64,000 bases of DNA from an uncultured Bacteroidota bacterium (lineage in GTDB: Bacteria > Bacteroidota > Bacteroidia > Bacteroidales > P3). The stretch covers positions 1 to 64,000 of the forward strand of contig CACZWL010000011.1 of the NCBI GenBank assembly GCA_902784865.1, written 5' to 3'. The translations under genes were made by a program, and so were the position numbers. The notes under the pieces are model-generated. The model did no database searches and had not been told where the DNA came from. It saw only the letters and a program-made list of their open reading frames with translations. Of the stretch, positions 17,053 to 25,802 are shown piece after piece (positions within the stretch are counted from its first letter, which is position 1; every line of letters starts with the position of its first letter).

Positions 17053-17078
17053 GTCACAGGCTGTGGGGATTGTCGCTG

Positions 17079-18296
17079 TTAGAAACTATACACCATGCTG
17101 AGTGATAGGCGCAGGTTGCCGGCGGGGTCTTTGTATCCGGCGCAGGTGTATTCCGCCTCGGCGGTGAAGTCCAATCCCTTGAGGGTCTTGTAGGTGAGGC
17201 GGGGCTGCACGCGCCAGAGGTATTCCAGCTCGTGGCCGCGGCCGAAGCAGTGGACGAAGTCGGTGTTGCCGTAGTCGAGGTTCTTGGCATAGCCGAGGAA
17301 GAGGCCTGGGCGCCAATGGCCAGTGCTGCGCTCGATGTCGAGCCACACGGTGTTGAAGTGCCAGTCGGCGAAGGTGCTGTCGGCCAGCATCAGGTAGCCG
17401 CCCAGCGAGCAGCCTTCGTAGAGGCTGTTGTTCAGCAGGGTCTGGGCCTTGACGGTGAAACCAGGGCCGTTGTAGCGGCCAAAGAGGCTCCAAGAAAAGG
17501 ACGAATGGAGTCCGGTGTGTTGCAACGCTGTTGCAACAGACGCGACCTGTGGCTGTATGGTCTTCAGGTTGGCGGCGATGCCGAAGAAGAAGTGCTTGGA
17601 GTGGTAGCGCAACTGCGCGTTCACTTCGGGCGCAAGGCTGTGGCGGGCAAAGAGGGTGCTGCTGGTAGGAATGCCGTTGAGCAGTCCCTGGCTCATGTTG
17701 TCGAGTTGCCAACAGGTCACGGCGACGGCTTCCCAAGGGCCATGGGAATAGGTGTAGCGTATCTGTGGCTGGCGGGCATAGCAGTGGAACGGTGCGCCCA
17801 TGTTCAGCGGGTTGGTCATGGGCATGATTTCGTGGATGACCATTGGATACCAGTACTGTCCCACAAGCAGCATGTGAGGGGTCTCATACAGATTGTCTAC
17901 CACCCAGCGATTCCACCGCAGGACAATATAGGCATGCCGTAGGCGCAGGTCGTTGATGGTGGCGTTGGTGCTGCCGGTGAAGTCGCCCTCGATATAGGCG
18001 CTGGTCCGTGCGCCCAGCATGTCGGGTCCGTTGATGCGGAGGCCTAAGCGGGCGGTGATAGCCAGCATATTGGCCTGCCAGCCGTCGTTGATGTCGTTGC
18101 CGAGGCTGTCGCGCAGGATGGGTTTGGGGTAGAAGAGCATCATGTCCTCGCGCCCGCCTACCACCGAGCGGCTGTCGGCATAGTAGTGGGGATTGACGAA
18201 GCCGTTCCACTCGAGGCTGATAGGCGATTGGGCCCTTGTCTCCCCTAGGATACCTAGGGTTCCTAGGACAACTAGGATAAATAAGGCGCGCTTCAT
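17079..18296 (-). CDS. Outer-membrane beta-barrel protein (porin-like)
   Basis: A 405-residue protein with a signal peptide (about 1-22, ending TRAQ) and a mature part of alternating beta strands ending in a terminal phenylalanine (LRLSLSMVYSF), the signature recognised by the BAM complex. Segments such as WNGFVNPHYYADSRSVVGGR and GLRINGPDMLGARTSAYIEG resemble porin-like barrels. No ligand can be named. Its ATG overlaps the upstream stop as ATGA. The signal peptide is encoded by a CTAGG array, giving the odd VVLGTLGILG sequence. Confidence 0.8.
   Translation of the reverse strand: MKRALFILVVLGTLGILGETRAQSPISLEWNGFVNPHYYADSRSVVGGREDMMLFYPKPILRDSLGNDINDGWQANMLAITARLGLRINGPDMLGARTSAYIEGDFTGSTNATINDLRLRHAYIVLRWNRWVVDNLYETPHMLLVGQYWYPMVIHEIMPMTNPLNMGAPFHCYARQPQIRYTYSHGPWEAVAVTCWQLDNMSQGLLNGIPTSSTLFARHSLAPEVNAQLRYHSKHFFFGIAANLKTIQPQVASVATALQHTGLHSSFSWSLFGRYNGPGFTVKAQTLLNNSLYEGCSLGGYLMLADSTFADWHFNTVWLDIERSTGHWRPGLFLGYAKNLDYGNTDFVHCFGRGHELEYLWRVQPRLTYKTLKGLDFTAEAEYTCAGYKDPAGNLRLSLSMVYSF
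18243..18281. repeat. CCTAGG array inside a signal-peptide coding region
   Basis: Four CCTAGG or ACTAGG units at 9-10 bp spacing lie within codons of the signal peptide of the barrel protein. The same type of array follows repeat copy F at 55135-55195. Confidence 0.65.
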
Positions 18297-18988
18297 TTCT
18301 TCAGGGCAAGAATAAGCCCCAGGGCGACGCCGAGCAGGGCGGCGAAGAGCACCTGCAGGGTGGGGGGCAGGATGAAGGTGATGGTGTGGGCCGGGAACCA
18401 GAAGAGGGGGATGGTCTTCTTGATGACGAAGTTCCACTGCATGTCCCAGTTGACCTTGTTGGCGAAGATGTCGCGCATGTGCATCGGGCGCAGCAGGCCG
18501 CGTACGGTACCGCCGTTGTCGAGGATGTGGATGTCGGTGCACTTGTGGAAGGTCATCATCACCGGGGCGAAGATGCTGTTCATCAGCACGCTGACGGCGA
18601 AGGCTATGCCCAGTTTGCCCCACGAGAACTCCGCCGCGGCGAAGGTCTGCTGCAGGGTGGGAAGGTCGGCGATGCCGGTGGAGGCAAGGAAGTAGGGGGT
18701 GCCGCTCTTGAAGATGGTCATTGCCATGGCGATGCACATGCCGAGGAAGCCCCAGACCATCATGCGGGGCACCACGCCGAAGCCAGGCTCGTTGTAGACG
18801 CCCTTGCGGATGCGGAGAGCCAGCATCTCGCCCAGGGTGGCGAGGATGGCGAACTTGAAGAAGGCCATGATGTAGGGGTGGGCCTTGGTGGTGCTCTCGA
18901 ACCACTCAAAGAAGCCGGTGGCGGGGATGAAGAAGGGCGCTAGCACGATGATGACGCAAGCGATAAGGATCCAGTCTGCTTTTTTCAT
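18293..18988 (-). CDS. Integral membrane protein, possibly Mpv17/PMP22-like
   Basis: A 231-residue protein with four or five hydrophobic segments (residues about 5-25, 45-60, 80-95, 125-145, 200-228). The region NWDMQWNFVIKKTIPLFWFP followed by a helix resembles the C-terminal signature of Mpv17/PMP22 proteins, a weak match. Function unknown. It sits between a small lipoprotein and the barrel protein in an operon starting at cysS. Confidence 0.6.
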   Translation of the reverse strand: MKKADWILIACVIIVLAPFFIPATGFFEWFESTTKAHPYIMAFFKFAILATLGEMLALRIRKGVYNEPGFGVVPRMMVWGFLGMCIAMAMTIFKSGTPYFLASTGIADLPTLQQTFAAAEFSWGKLGIAFAVSVLMNSIFAPVMMTFHKCTDIHILDNGGTVRGLLRPMHMRDIFANKVNWDMQWNFVIKKTIPLFWFPAHTITFILPPTLQVLFAALLGVALGLILALKK

Positions 18989-18995
18989 AAGGGGA

Positions 18996-19460
18996 TTAAT
19001 ACTTGTGAGAGGTGAACGAAACGATGTATTTGCCGTAGGAGTTAGGGTAGTTCTTGATGCGCAGTGAGAGGGCTATGGAGCGCGGGTCGTAGGTGACGGA
19101 GCCGGAGAAGTCGGCCTCGTAGGAGGTGCCGCGGATGGTGACGGGGCCGCTGACGGTGGACAGGTTGCCCACGTAGTTGCCGTCGGAGAGCGACACCCGC
19201 TCGAAGGTGTGGTCGATACCGATACGCGTTGAGGCGATGCGTACGCGGGCAGTGTTGTCGTCGACTTTGGTGATGCTGACACTGCCGTTGCCTTCGTAGT
19301 TGTAGGTGGTGTCGCGCATGGTGCCGTGGGAGTTGTAGCGGGTATTGACGACGACGGCGCAGTCGTAGGAGCCGGCAATGCGGTCGGCCACGGGTTCGTC
19401 GGAGCAGGCCGTGAACGCCAGTGCGGCGACGAGGGCAAGGAGGAGGCGCAGTTTCTTCAT
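18996..19460 (-). CDS. Lipoprotein with beta-rich domain
   Basis: A 154-residue lipoprotein; the lipobox is FTAC at residues 16-19 (ALAFTACSDEPVADRIAGSY). The mature part starts with IAGSYDCAV, a pattern seen in calycin-like or lipocalin-like Bacteroidales lipoproteins, and consists mainly of beta strands. No function is known. It is three bases after cysS and seven before the membrane protein. Confidence 0.75.
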   Translation of the reverse strand: MKKLRLLLALVAALAFTACSDEPVADRIAGSYDCAVVVNTRYNSHGTMRDTTYNYEGNGSVSITKVDDNTARVRIASTRIGIDHTFERVSLSDGNYVGNLSTVSGPVTIRGTSYEADFSGSVTYDPRSIALSLRIKNYPNSYGKYIVSFTSHKY

Positions 19461-19463
19461 GGC

Positions 19464-20966
19464 TCAGAAGGTATAGGTGGCCCCGTCCTTGCCGTCTTTG
19501 ACGGTGACGCCGGCTTCGGCGAGGGCGTCGCGGATACGGTCGGAGGTGGTCCAGTCTTTGTTTTGCTTGGCGGTGGCGCGGATGTCGAGGATGATGTGCA
19601 TCAGGCTGTCGATGAGGCCAGTGTTGGAACCCGAGGCGGCCTCGTCGCGCATGCCGAGGATGCCGAAGAGGAAGGTGTCGAAGACGCCGCGCAGCTCGTC
19701 GATGTCGGCCTGGCAGAGCTTCAGCTTGCCGTCGGCGGCGATGTTGATGATGCGTGCAGCCTCGAAGAGGTGGCTGATGACGGTGGGGGTGGCGAAGTCG
19801 TCGTTCATGGCATCGTAGCACTTCTGGCGCAGGGCGGATATTCCAGACTCACCGGAGCCTCCGGACGTCTCGGGATAGCTGGCGATGCGGTCCAGAGCTT
19901 TGTAGGCCTCCATGAGTTTGGAGAATCCTTTCTCGGCAGCCTGAAGGGCCTCGTTGCTGAAGTCGACGGTGCTGCGGTAGTGGGCCTGGAGGATGAAGAA
20001 GCGGATGGTCATGGGGCTGTAGGGCTGGTCGAGCATTTCCTTGCCGTCCTTGTCCTTGTGGCTGCCAGCGAAGAATTCGTCGAGGGTGATGAAGTTGCCT
20101 AGGCTCTTGCCCATCTTCTGGCCGTTGATGGTGATCATGTTGTTGTGCATCCAGTAGCGGCAGGGGGCGTGGCCGGTGGAGGCGACGCACTGGGCTATCT
20201 CGCTCTCGTGGTGGGGGAAGACGAGGTCCATGCCGCCGCCGTGGATGTCGAAGGGCGAGCCCAAGTACTTGGCGCCCATGGCGGTGCACTCGGCATGCCA
20301 GCCGGGGAAGCCGTCGCTCCAGGGCGAGGGCCAGCGCATGATGTGCTCCGGTGAGGCTTTCTTCCAAAGGGCGAAGTCGCCCGAGAAGTGCTTCTCGTCC
20401 TGGCCGTCGAGCTCGCGGGTGGTGGCCAGCATCTCATCTATCACGCGGCCGCTGAGCTGTCCGTATTTGTGTGTCTGCTCCTGGTATTTGCGCACGTCGA
20501 AGTAGACCGAGCCGTTGCTGACGTAGGCCAGGCCGGCGTCGAGTATCTGCTGCACGAGGGCTATCTGCTCGAGGATGTGACCGCTGGCATGGGGTTCGAT
20601 GCTGGGGGGCAGCACGTTGAGGCGCTCCATGGCGGCATGGTAGCGGTTGGTGTAGTACTGCGCCACCTCCATGGGCTCCAGCTGCTCGAGGCGTGCCTTC
20701 TTGGCTATCTTGTCCTCGCCTTCGTCGGCATCGTGCTCCAGGTGGCCCACGTCGGTGATGTTGCGGACGTAGCGCACCTTGTAGCCGAGGTGCTGGAGGT
20801 AGCGGAAGACGACGTCGAAGGTGATGGCAGGGCGTGCGTGGCCGAGGTGACCGTCGCCGTAGACGGTGGGGCCGCAGACATACATGCCCACGCGACCCTC
20901 GGTCACGGGGCGGAAGAGTTCCTTCTGACGGCTTAAGGTATTGTAAATCAACAATTGCTGTTCCAT
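19464..20966 (-). CDS. cysS: Cysteine--tRNA ligase
   Basis: Class Ia synthetase charging tRNA-Cys. The 500-residue product shows zinc-site cysteine 31 in [15 protein letters not shown] as HLGH at 40-43, the second zinc ligands in ECTAMG and HHESEIAQ, and [10 protein letters not shown] as the KMSKS loop. An in-frame ATG 12 bases upstream exists but would fall almost at the predicted transcription start; [11 protein letters not shown] was preferred. A TAAATTTG -7 box lies at 20988-20995. Confidence 0.95.
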   Translation of the reverse strand: MEQQLLIYNTLSRQKELFRPVTEGRVGMYVCGPTVYGDGHLGHARPAITFDVVFRYLQHLGYKVRYVRNITDVGHLEHDADEGEDKIAKKARLEQLEPMEVAQYYTNRYHAAMERLNVLPPSIEPHASGHILEQIALVQQILDAGLAYVSNGSVYFDVRKYQEQTHKYGQLSGRVIDEMLATTRELDGQDEKHFSGDFALWKKASPEHIMRWPSPWSDGFPGWHAECTAMGAKYLGSPFDIHGGGMDLVFPHHESEIAQCVASTGHAPCRYWMHNNMITINGQKMGKSLGNFITLDEFFAGSHKDKDGKEMLDQPYSPMTIRFFILQAHYRSTVDFSNEALQAAEKGFSKLMEAYKALDRIASYPETSGGSGESGISALRQKCYDAMNDDFATPTVISHLFEAARIINIAADGKLKLCQADIDELRGVFDTFLFGILGMRDEAASGSNTGLIDSLMHIILDIRATAKQNKDWTTSDRIRDALAEAGVTVKDGKDGATYTF

Positions 20967-21086
20967 AACGGTATGCATATTAGATTGCAAATTTACGAAA
21001 AAAAATTGATTTGCAAGCGTCAGGGGCAAAAAAAGCCATAGTGTGGCCCCCACCACGGCGCAGTGTGCCAGGCAGGCACAGGTGCG

Positions 21087-21338
21087 CTAAAGACTGACCA
21101 CCCAGTGTCCACCCTTGGCACCGCCTTCGCGGACGAGGAGGCCCGCCTGGCGGAGTTGGCGGAGGATTTTCTTCACGCCACTCTCCGACAACCCAGTGAG
21201 TTCTTGCAGTTCGCGGATGGTGACGAATGGGTTCTGCTGGATATAGGTAAGGATTTTCTGGTTACTTTTTTGGTTACTTTCATTCATCTCCCTCAGTGCC
21301 TCCAGCAGGCAGCGAAGCATAAAGGCGATGTCGCTCAC
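21087..21338 (-). CDS. Winged-helix protein, possibly a C-terminal remnant
   Basis: An 83-residue protein: KILTYIQQNPFVTIRELQEL, then TGLSESGVKKILRQLRQAG and a wing ending GGHWVV. This is the DNA-binding C-terminus usually found on larger AlbA_2/AAA_4-type regulators or Fic proteins, whose N-terminal domains are absent. It could be a stand-alone small regulator or the left-over end of a lost gene. It overlaps nothing and sits between the cysS promoter and the SGNH gene. Confidence 0.55.
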   Translation of the reverse strand: MSDIAFMLRCLLEALREMNESNQKSNQKILTYIQQNPFVTIRELQELTGLSESGVKKILRQLRQAGLLVREGGAKGGHWVVSL

Positions 21339-21393
21339 CAGGCGCAGGATTTCTGCGCTGACGCTGAAAGGGGGAGGGGGGCATGGCGAGGGG

Positions 21394-22398
21394 CTAGTGG
21401 TGGGCGATGACGAGCTTGTGGCGGCGGTTGCCGGCCTGGAGGCAGTAGATGCCGGGGGCGAAGCGCGAGAGGTCGAGGAGGCCGGAGGAGGCGTCGAGGC
21501 GGTACGTGTGGCCGAGGCGGTCGACGAGGAGGACCTCGGCGCAGCCGTCGATGCGCAGCAGGCCGGTGGTGGGGTTGGGGTAGGCGCGGAGGCTTTCCTC
21601 GGCGGCAGGCAGCAGGCCCACGGGGTCGTCGACGACGGGTGCGGGGCCCATGAGCCACTCTTCGCGGCGCGGCAGGACGACGCTGTCGGCCACCTGCTGG
21701 AGGTATGCGGCCTGCGCCGAGTCGAGGCCGCCGTGGAAGCGGCAGGTGTCGAGGGGTTCCTCGTAGAGGGTCTGGAAGATGGCGCAGGCCACGAGGTAGG
21801 AGCCTGCCAGGCTGGGGTGTATGTCGTTGAAGGTGGAGTGGAGCATGAGGTCGTGGTGGGTGGCGTAGTGGCGGCGGAAGCATTCGCCCGCGGGAGCGAA
21901 GGGCAAGCCGGCTTGTTGGGCTATGCGCGTTACGGTGTCGAGGATGATTCCCTGGGCCATAAGGTAATAGCTGTAGTCGCCGTTGCCGTTGCCCGGGGGT
22001 ATGCCGTAGCCGATTTCGTAGAGGTAGACTTTGGCCTCGGGGCTTGTGGCGTGCAGCATGTCGACAAACCGGCCGATAATCTGCGCTGTGGCAGCAGAGG
22101 TGAGCGACTGGCCGACCGACTCGCTGGTGCCGGGCTGCAGCACCACCTTGTCCCACCGCTCGTCGCGAACCATGCGGGTCAGCGCTTCCGACGGCAGCAG
22201 TGTGGCGAGGCCCGCGCCGCCGACGGTGTAGGCTTCGACGGCGACCTCGTGGCCTTTCTCGCGGGCTATGCCCTTGAAGAGCTGGGGCATGTCGTTGTAG
22301 AAGGTGAGGCTGTTGCCGACAAAGAGCACGCGCTCCTGGGCCACGGCGGGCAGCAGGGCCAGGACGAGGGCGAGCGCGAGGAGGGTTTTCTTCTTCAT
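21394..22398 (-). CDS. SGNH/GDSL hydrolase with T9SS C-terminal domain
   Basis: A 334-residue secreted esterase-type protein. Signal peptide about 1-20 (ALLPAVAQ). Block I is LFVGNSLTFYNDMP with the nucleophilic serine; the catalytic Asp/His pair is in NDIHPSLAGSYL. A type A T9SS domain begins at about residue 265 (AYPNPTTGLLRIDG) and ends FAPGIYCLQAGNRRHKLVIA. It is probably exported to the surface and may deacylate glycans or lipids; the substrate is unknown. A TATCTTTG -7 box is at 22463-22470. Confidence 0.87.
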   Translation of the reverse strand: MKKKTLLALALVLALLPAVAQERVLFVGNSLTFYNDMPQLFKGIAREKGHEVAVEAYTVGGAGLATLLPSEALTRMVRDERWDKVVLQPGTSESVGQSLTSAATAQIIGRFVDMLHATSPEAKVYLYEIGYGIPPGNGNGDYSYYLMAQGIILDTVTRIAQQAGLPFAPAGECFRRHYATHHDLMLHSTFNDIHPSLAGSYLVACAIFQTLYEEPLDTCRFHGGLDSAQAAYLQQVADSVVLPRREEWLMGPAPVVDDPVGLLPAAEESLRAYPNPTTGLLRIDGCAEVLLVDRLGHTYRLDASSGLLDLSRFAPGIYCLQAGNRRHKLVIAHH

Positions 22399-22823
22399 GG
22401 ATGTTGATATTTCGTTCGTATGCGTTGTTCTTTGCGAGCCCGATTTCGGGAATTCGGAGGTGCAAAGATACGAAAAAAATCCAGATTGTGGGGCGGTGGC
22501 GGTCAAATTTTGTGTATCATGCTGATGTACAGACAGATGAGTTCCATGCGGAAAGCTCGCCATTTTTTTGAAAATTTTCTGAAAAAAGGGCCAAAAACGG
22601 CCATTTGTAACAGTCTGATTGTCAGTGCGTAATAAGTTATAGGTTTTGCCTAGGTTTTGACATGGTAGGTCTATGGTAGGGCAAGGGTAGGGGAGGGGGT
22701 GTTTCCGGGCGGGTTTTCGGGAAAAAGAGAACGGGGGCCGCGGCAGTTGCCGCGGCCCCCGTCGGGGTACATCTCCACGACGAGCAGCCGCCATGGATCT
22801 TTTATGCAATAGCAGTAGGCAGA
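22399..22823. other. Intergenic region with promoter, terminator and degenerate GGTAG/CCTAGG pieces
   Basis: Holds the SGNH promoter (22463-22470), a stretch at about 22640-22690 with scattered CCTAGG, GGTAGGTC and GGTAGGG pieces that look like decayed repeat tail, and the terminator at 22731-22762. No coding sequence is seen. Confidence 0.6.
22731..22762 (-). terminator. Terminator of the 22824-23549 lipoprotein gene
   Basis: A perfect 15-bp stem ACGGGGGCCGCGGCA (22731-22745) with its complement (22748-22762). In the minus direction it is followed by TCTCTTTTTCCC. Confidence 0.8.
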
Positions 22824-23549
22824 CTATTCTTCCTTGACAAGGCGGAAGAAAGCGGAAATTTCTTCTTGGTCGAGCACCATACGGACATCGAACTCTTTTT
22901 CCTGTGGCATATAACCTTCCTTCTCGCAGCGCAGGATGATGCGGACGTTGCTCGCCGTCTGGTAGGTCAGGCCCTTGATGTCCAGTGCTTTGGTGGCCTC
23001 GTAGGGTGTTGTCATCAGGTATTTGTTGTTGGTACTTTTGACCTCAGGGGTTTTTGAAACCACACGCCAGAAGATGTCGGCTCCTTGCGGACGAGACTGG
23101 ACGTCCCAGCGTACGATCATCTGTTCAAGTACGGTTGTACCCATGCCTTCAACTTTTTCCGTAGGCTCGTTTTTGGCATGCCGTGGGCGCATGTTTATCA
23201 CATACGATGATTGGGTGGGTTTGGTTACGGCACCTGTTGCGACGTCAACCACATATCCAGGGATTCCTCCGAGTATTATGTTTCCCAGGCTTGTCGGGTT
23301 GAATCCTTTTTCAACGTCAACCTCGCCACGGGAGTGGTCGTTCTCGGCGGTAATGGTCGACTTGTTGAATCCGCGTTTGACCTTGACTTCAGTAGGTCCG
23401 TTGATGTAATAGGTTTCTCCATCTACGTTTGCACGGGCGTATTCGCCAGTTGATGTGGACACTGTGACTTTTGCTGTAGTGCCGGACAATATGGTAGCAC
23501 ATGAGGTGAACAAAGGGAGTATTGCTAATAAAGCAAGCGATTTCTTCAT
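22824..23549 (-). CDS. Lipoprotein with glycine-rich hydrophobic segment
   Basis: A 241-residue lipoprotein; lipobox LFTSC at residues 13-17, followed by ATILSGTTAKVTVSTSTGEY. Residues about 85-107 form a hydrophobic glycine-rich stretch (SLGNIILGGIPGYVVDVATG), as found in other Bacteroidetes envelope lipoproteins with PEGA-like N-termini. The C-terminal half is predicted beta-rich. Function unknown. Codon use is less GC-biased than in neighbours. No clear promoter is seen between it and the structured RNA, so it could be read through from upstream. Confidence 0.75.
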   Translation of the reverse strand: MKKSLALLAILPLFTSCATILSGTTAKVTVSTSTGEYARANVDGETYYINGPTEVKVKRGFNKSTITAENDHSRGEVDVEKGFNPTSLGNIILGGIPGYVVDVATGAVTKPTQSSYVINMRPRHAKNEPTEKVEGMGTTVLEQMIVRWDVQSRPQGADIFWRVVSKTPEVKSTNNKYLMTTPYEATKALDIKGLTYQTASNVRIILRCEKEGYMPQEKEFDVRMVLDQEEISAFFRLVKEE

Positions 23550-23632
23550 ATTTTCTTGCCGGTTTTATACCGTTGGCGCGTCGGTTTTGATTTAATAACA
23601 TGTTATATTGCTGTTCCGACGAGGTATGCACA

Positions 23633-23892
23633 TAAAAAGAGCGTGGAACTTGTAGGTCTTCATTGGTTCTCCTGAGGTCTTGGACTACCTATTTTCCCCA
23701 ATTACAACGTAAAAGTCCACGCATAAACGTGACCACGCTGTCGCCAAAGCTGGGGAAAATCTCTGAAAGTGTCCAAGTTTCAGGAGAACCAGTTCTGCTA
23801 ACTTCGCTATTTTCTATTCTATGATGTGCATATTGATTCTATGCGATATGCTTCATTGGCAATATATTTCGTTAATATTCCGGTTGTAAATC
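23633..23892 (-). ncRNA. Structured small RNA 1 (promoter to U-tract)
   Basis: About 260 bases from a full promoter to TCTTTTTAT. A long interrupted hairpin pairs 23780-23790 with 23665-23675, 23771-23776 with 23680-23685, and 23751-23760 with 23691-23700. Its apical loop contains GCGTGG twice (complement at 23717-23722 and 23733-23738), and CCACGC occurs again immediately before the U-tract (23641-23646), so the 3' end can pair with the loop. The RNA at 49853-50065 has the same plan. Possible identities are a Bacteroidales-1 or 6S-like RNA; I cannot confirm either. Confidence 0.7.
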
Positions 23893-23897
23893 GACTG

Positions 23898-23928
23898 CAA
23901 AAGTACGACAATTATTTCATACGGCAAA
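23898..23928 (-). promoter_or_regulatory. Promoter of structured RNA 1
   Basis: TTTG (23925-23928) and TACTTTTG (23898-23905) on the minus strand, 19 bases apart, with ATTTTGCCGTAT around the -33 box. Confidence 0.75.
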
Positions 23929-23957
23929 ATTTATTTTATATGGCCCGAAATCCGGAA

Positions 23958-25802
23958 TCAGAACTGGAAGTAGATGAAGGGCTGGAGGTCGGCGGTGACG
24001 AACTGGTAGAGCGTCAGGGCCATGAGGACGACGGCCAGCGCCATGAGCCACAGCGGCATGGCGGCGAACCAGAGGCGGTAGCGGCGCTTCAGGCGCTCTG
24101 GCAGCCAGTGGATTAGCATGCCGAGGGCGAAGAGGAGGAAGACCTGCCAGTAGGAGGTGACGATGGTAGGCACCTGCTGTAGGTTCCAGTGCGAGCCTAT
24201 CTGAGCCACCATCTGAGAGGCGGTCTCCCATGCCACCTCGTTGGCTTCGGCAGGGTCGAGGTTGGAGCCGCTGCGGAAGAAGAGCCGCGTGAAGCTGATG
24301 AAGACGAAGGTGATGAGTACGCTCCAGGCGGTGGCTACGTTGGATTTCTGATTGTGGATTTCTGATTTTTTAGTTATCAGGCTGCATACATATATAATAA
24401 TGTATCCGCCGAGGAGGACTTGTGCGCAGAAGGCCAGGAGGTTGAGCAGTGGGCTCTCGACCGGAAGCGAGGCGGCGGTGAGCGCTGCGGCCGCGAGCGT
24501 CAGCGTCAGCAGGCGCGCACCCCATCGGCGGCCGCGCCACCATTTGTAGACCAGGATGCCGAGGCCGTTCAAGCCGCCCCAGGTGATGAAGTTGAACGAC
24601 GCGCCGTGCCACAGGCCGCCCAGCAGCATGGTGTCCATGTTGTTGACGTTGGTGCCGAGGGTTTGGCGGTGGGACGGGCGGAAGATGTAGAGCGCCAGGA
24701 TGATGACTGCCACGGCGACGGCGGCCGCCGTGAACCAGAGGTTCTGGAGACGGAAGGCCGCGATGGCGAGGATAAGGAAGAGGAGGAAGTAGGAGAGGAA
24801 GCCCGCCGAGCGGTTGCCGCCGAGGGGTATGTAGAGGTAGTCGCGTAGCCAGCGCGAGAGCGACATGTGCCAGCGGCGCCAGAAGTCGGTGGGGTTCTGC
24901 GCTTTATAGGGCGAGTTGAAGTTCACCGGCAGGTAGAATCCCATGAGCATGGCCACGCCGATGGCGATGTCGGTGTAGCCCGAGAAGTCGGCGTAGACCT
25001 GCAGCGAGTAGAGCATCAGTGCGGAGAAGTTCTCGAAGGGGGTGTAGAGGAGGGGGTTCTCGAAGACGCGGTCGACGAAGCTGACGGCGAGGTAGTCGCT
25101 GAGTATAATCTTCTTTATCAGTCCGTTGCAAATCCAGAAGACGGCGATACCGAACTGGCGTCGGCCAAGGAAGAAGGGGCGGTAGAGCTGCGGGACGAAC
25201 TGGTCGGCGCGCAGGATGGGCCCTGCGACGAGCTGGGGGAAGAAGGCGGTGTAGAAGCCGAAGTCGAGAATGTTGCCGACATGGGGTATCTTGCGGCGAT
25301 AGACGTCGACTATGTAGCTGATATTCTGGAAGGTGAAGAACGATATGCCCACCGGCAGCAGTATCTTGACGGCGATGCTGTACTCGGTGTGGAAGGTGGC
25401 GTTGAAGATGTCGAGGAAGAAGTAGGCATACTTGAAGAAGCAGAGCACGGCGAGGTTGAGGACTACGCCAGTGGCACAGAGGATTTTGCGGCCTCGGCGT
25501 AGGCCGTCCATTCCGATGCCGAGGAGCCACCCGACGAGGGTGGAGCCGACGAGGAGCAGGACGAAGAGGCCCGAGGTCTTGTAGTAGAAAAGCAGGCTGA
25601 AGGCGAAGAGGTATCCGTTGCGGAGTATGCGGCGTGTGGGGTCGAGGCTGCCGTCGGGCTGGCGGCGCTGGCGCGCGACGATGAGTCCGAAGACTATATA
25701 TATAATAAGGAATAGGACCCAGAAGTGGATTTGGGTGAACAGCAGGGGGTGGTCGCTGTTGAAGGAGAAGAGGCTGAGTATGTAGTGTCCGAGGGCGCTC
25801 AT
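23958..25802 (-). CDS. MBOAT family O-acyltransferase
   Basis: A 614-residue polytopic membrane protein with a dozen or so helices. MBOAT signatures are present: FFPQLVAGPILRADQFVPQL, DFWRRWHMSLSRWLRDYLYI and LLGGLWHGASFNF with the catalytic histidine. Relatives (AlgI, PatA, DltB) move acyl groups across the membrane onto extracellular glycans. It directly abuts two SGNH-hydrolase genes, the usual partners that complete the transfer, so the trio is likely an O-acetylation unit acting on LPS, capsule or peptidoglycan. A loop near residue 480 (KKSEIHNQKSN) is encoded by a short AT-rich direct repeat. Confidence 0.92.
   Translation of the reverse strand: MSALGHYILSLFSFNSDHPLLFTQIHFWVLFLIIYIVFGLIVARQRRQPDGSLDPTRRILRNGYLFAFSLLFYYKTSGLFVLLLVGSTLVGWLLGIGMDGLRRGRKILCATGVVLNLAVLCFFKYAYFFLDIFNATFHTEYSIAVKILLPVGISFFTFQNISYIVDVYRRKIPHVGNILDFGFYTAFFPQLVAGPILRADQFVPQLYRPFFLGRRQFGIAVFWICNGLIKKIILSDYLAVSFVDRVFENPLLYTPFENFSALMLYSLQVYADFSGYTDIAIGVAMLMGFYLPVNFNSPYKAQNPTDFWRRWHMSLSRWLRDYLYIPLGGNRSAGFLSYFLLFLILAIAAFRLQNLWFTAAAVAVAVIILALYIFRPSHRQTLGTNVNNMDTMLLGGLWHGASFNFITWGGLNGLGILVYKWWRGRRWGARLLTLTLAAAALTAASLPVESPLLNLLAFCAQVLLGGYIIIYVCSLITKKSEIHNQKSNVATAWSVLITFVFISFTRLFFRSGSNLDPAEANEVAWETASQMVAQIGSHWNLQQVPTIVTSYWQVFLLFALGMLIHWLPERLKRRYRLWFAAMPLWLMALAVVLMALTLYQFVTADLQPFIYFQF
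24340..24373. repeat. Direct repeat GGATTTCTGATT inside the MBOAT gene
   Basis: Two copies of TGGATTTCTGATT separated by one base encode a loop between membrane segments. The AT-rich array is unlike the surrounding coding sequence and resembles the arrays in clpP and trmD. Confidence 0.6.

Noticed and set aside
20976-20978. Alternative cysS start (MHTVMEQQ)
   Set aside because: It would lie almost at the predicted transcription start; [11 protein letters not shown] fits the family better.
23890-23897. CAGTCG after the -7 box as a specific mark of the structured RNAs
   Set aside because: The same bases follow the -7 box of the barrel-protein promoter at 60815, so it is probably a general initiation-region sequence.
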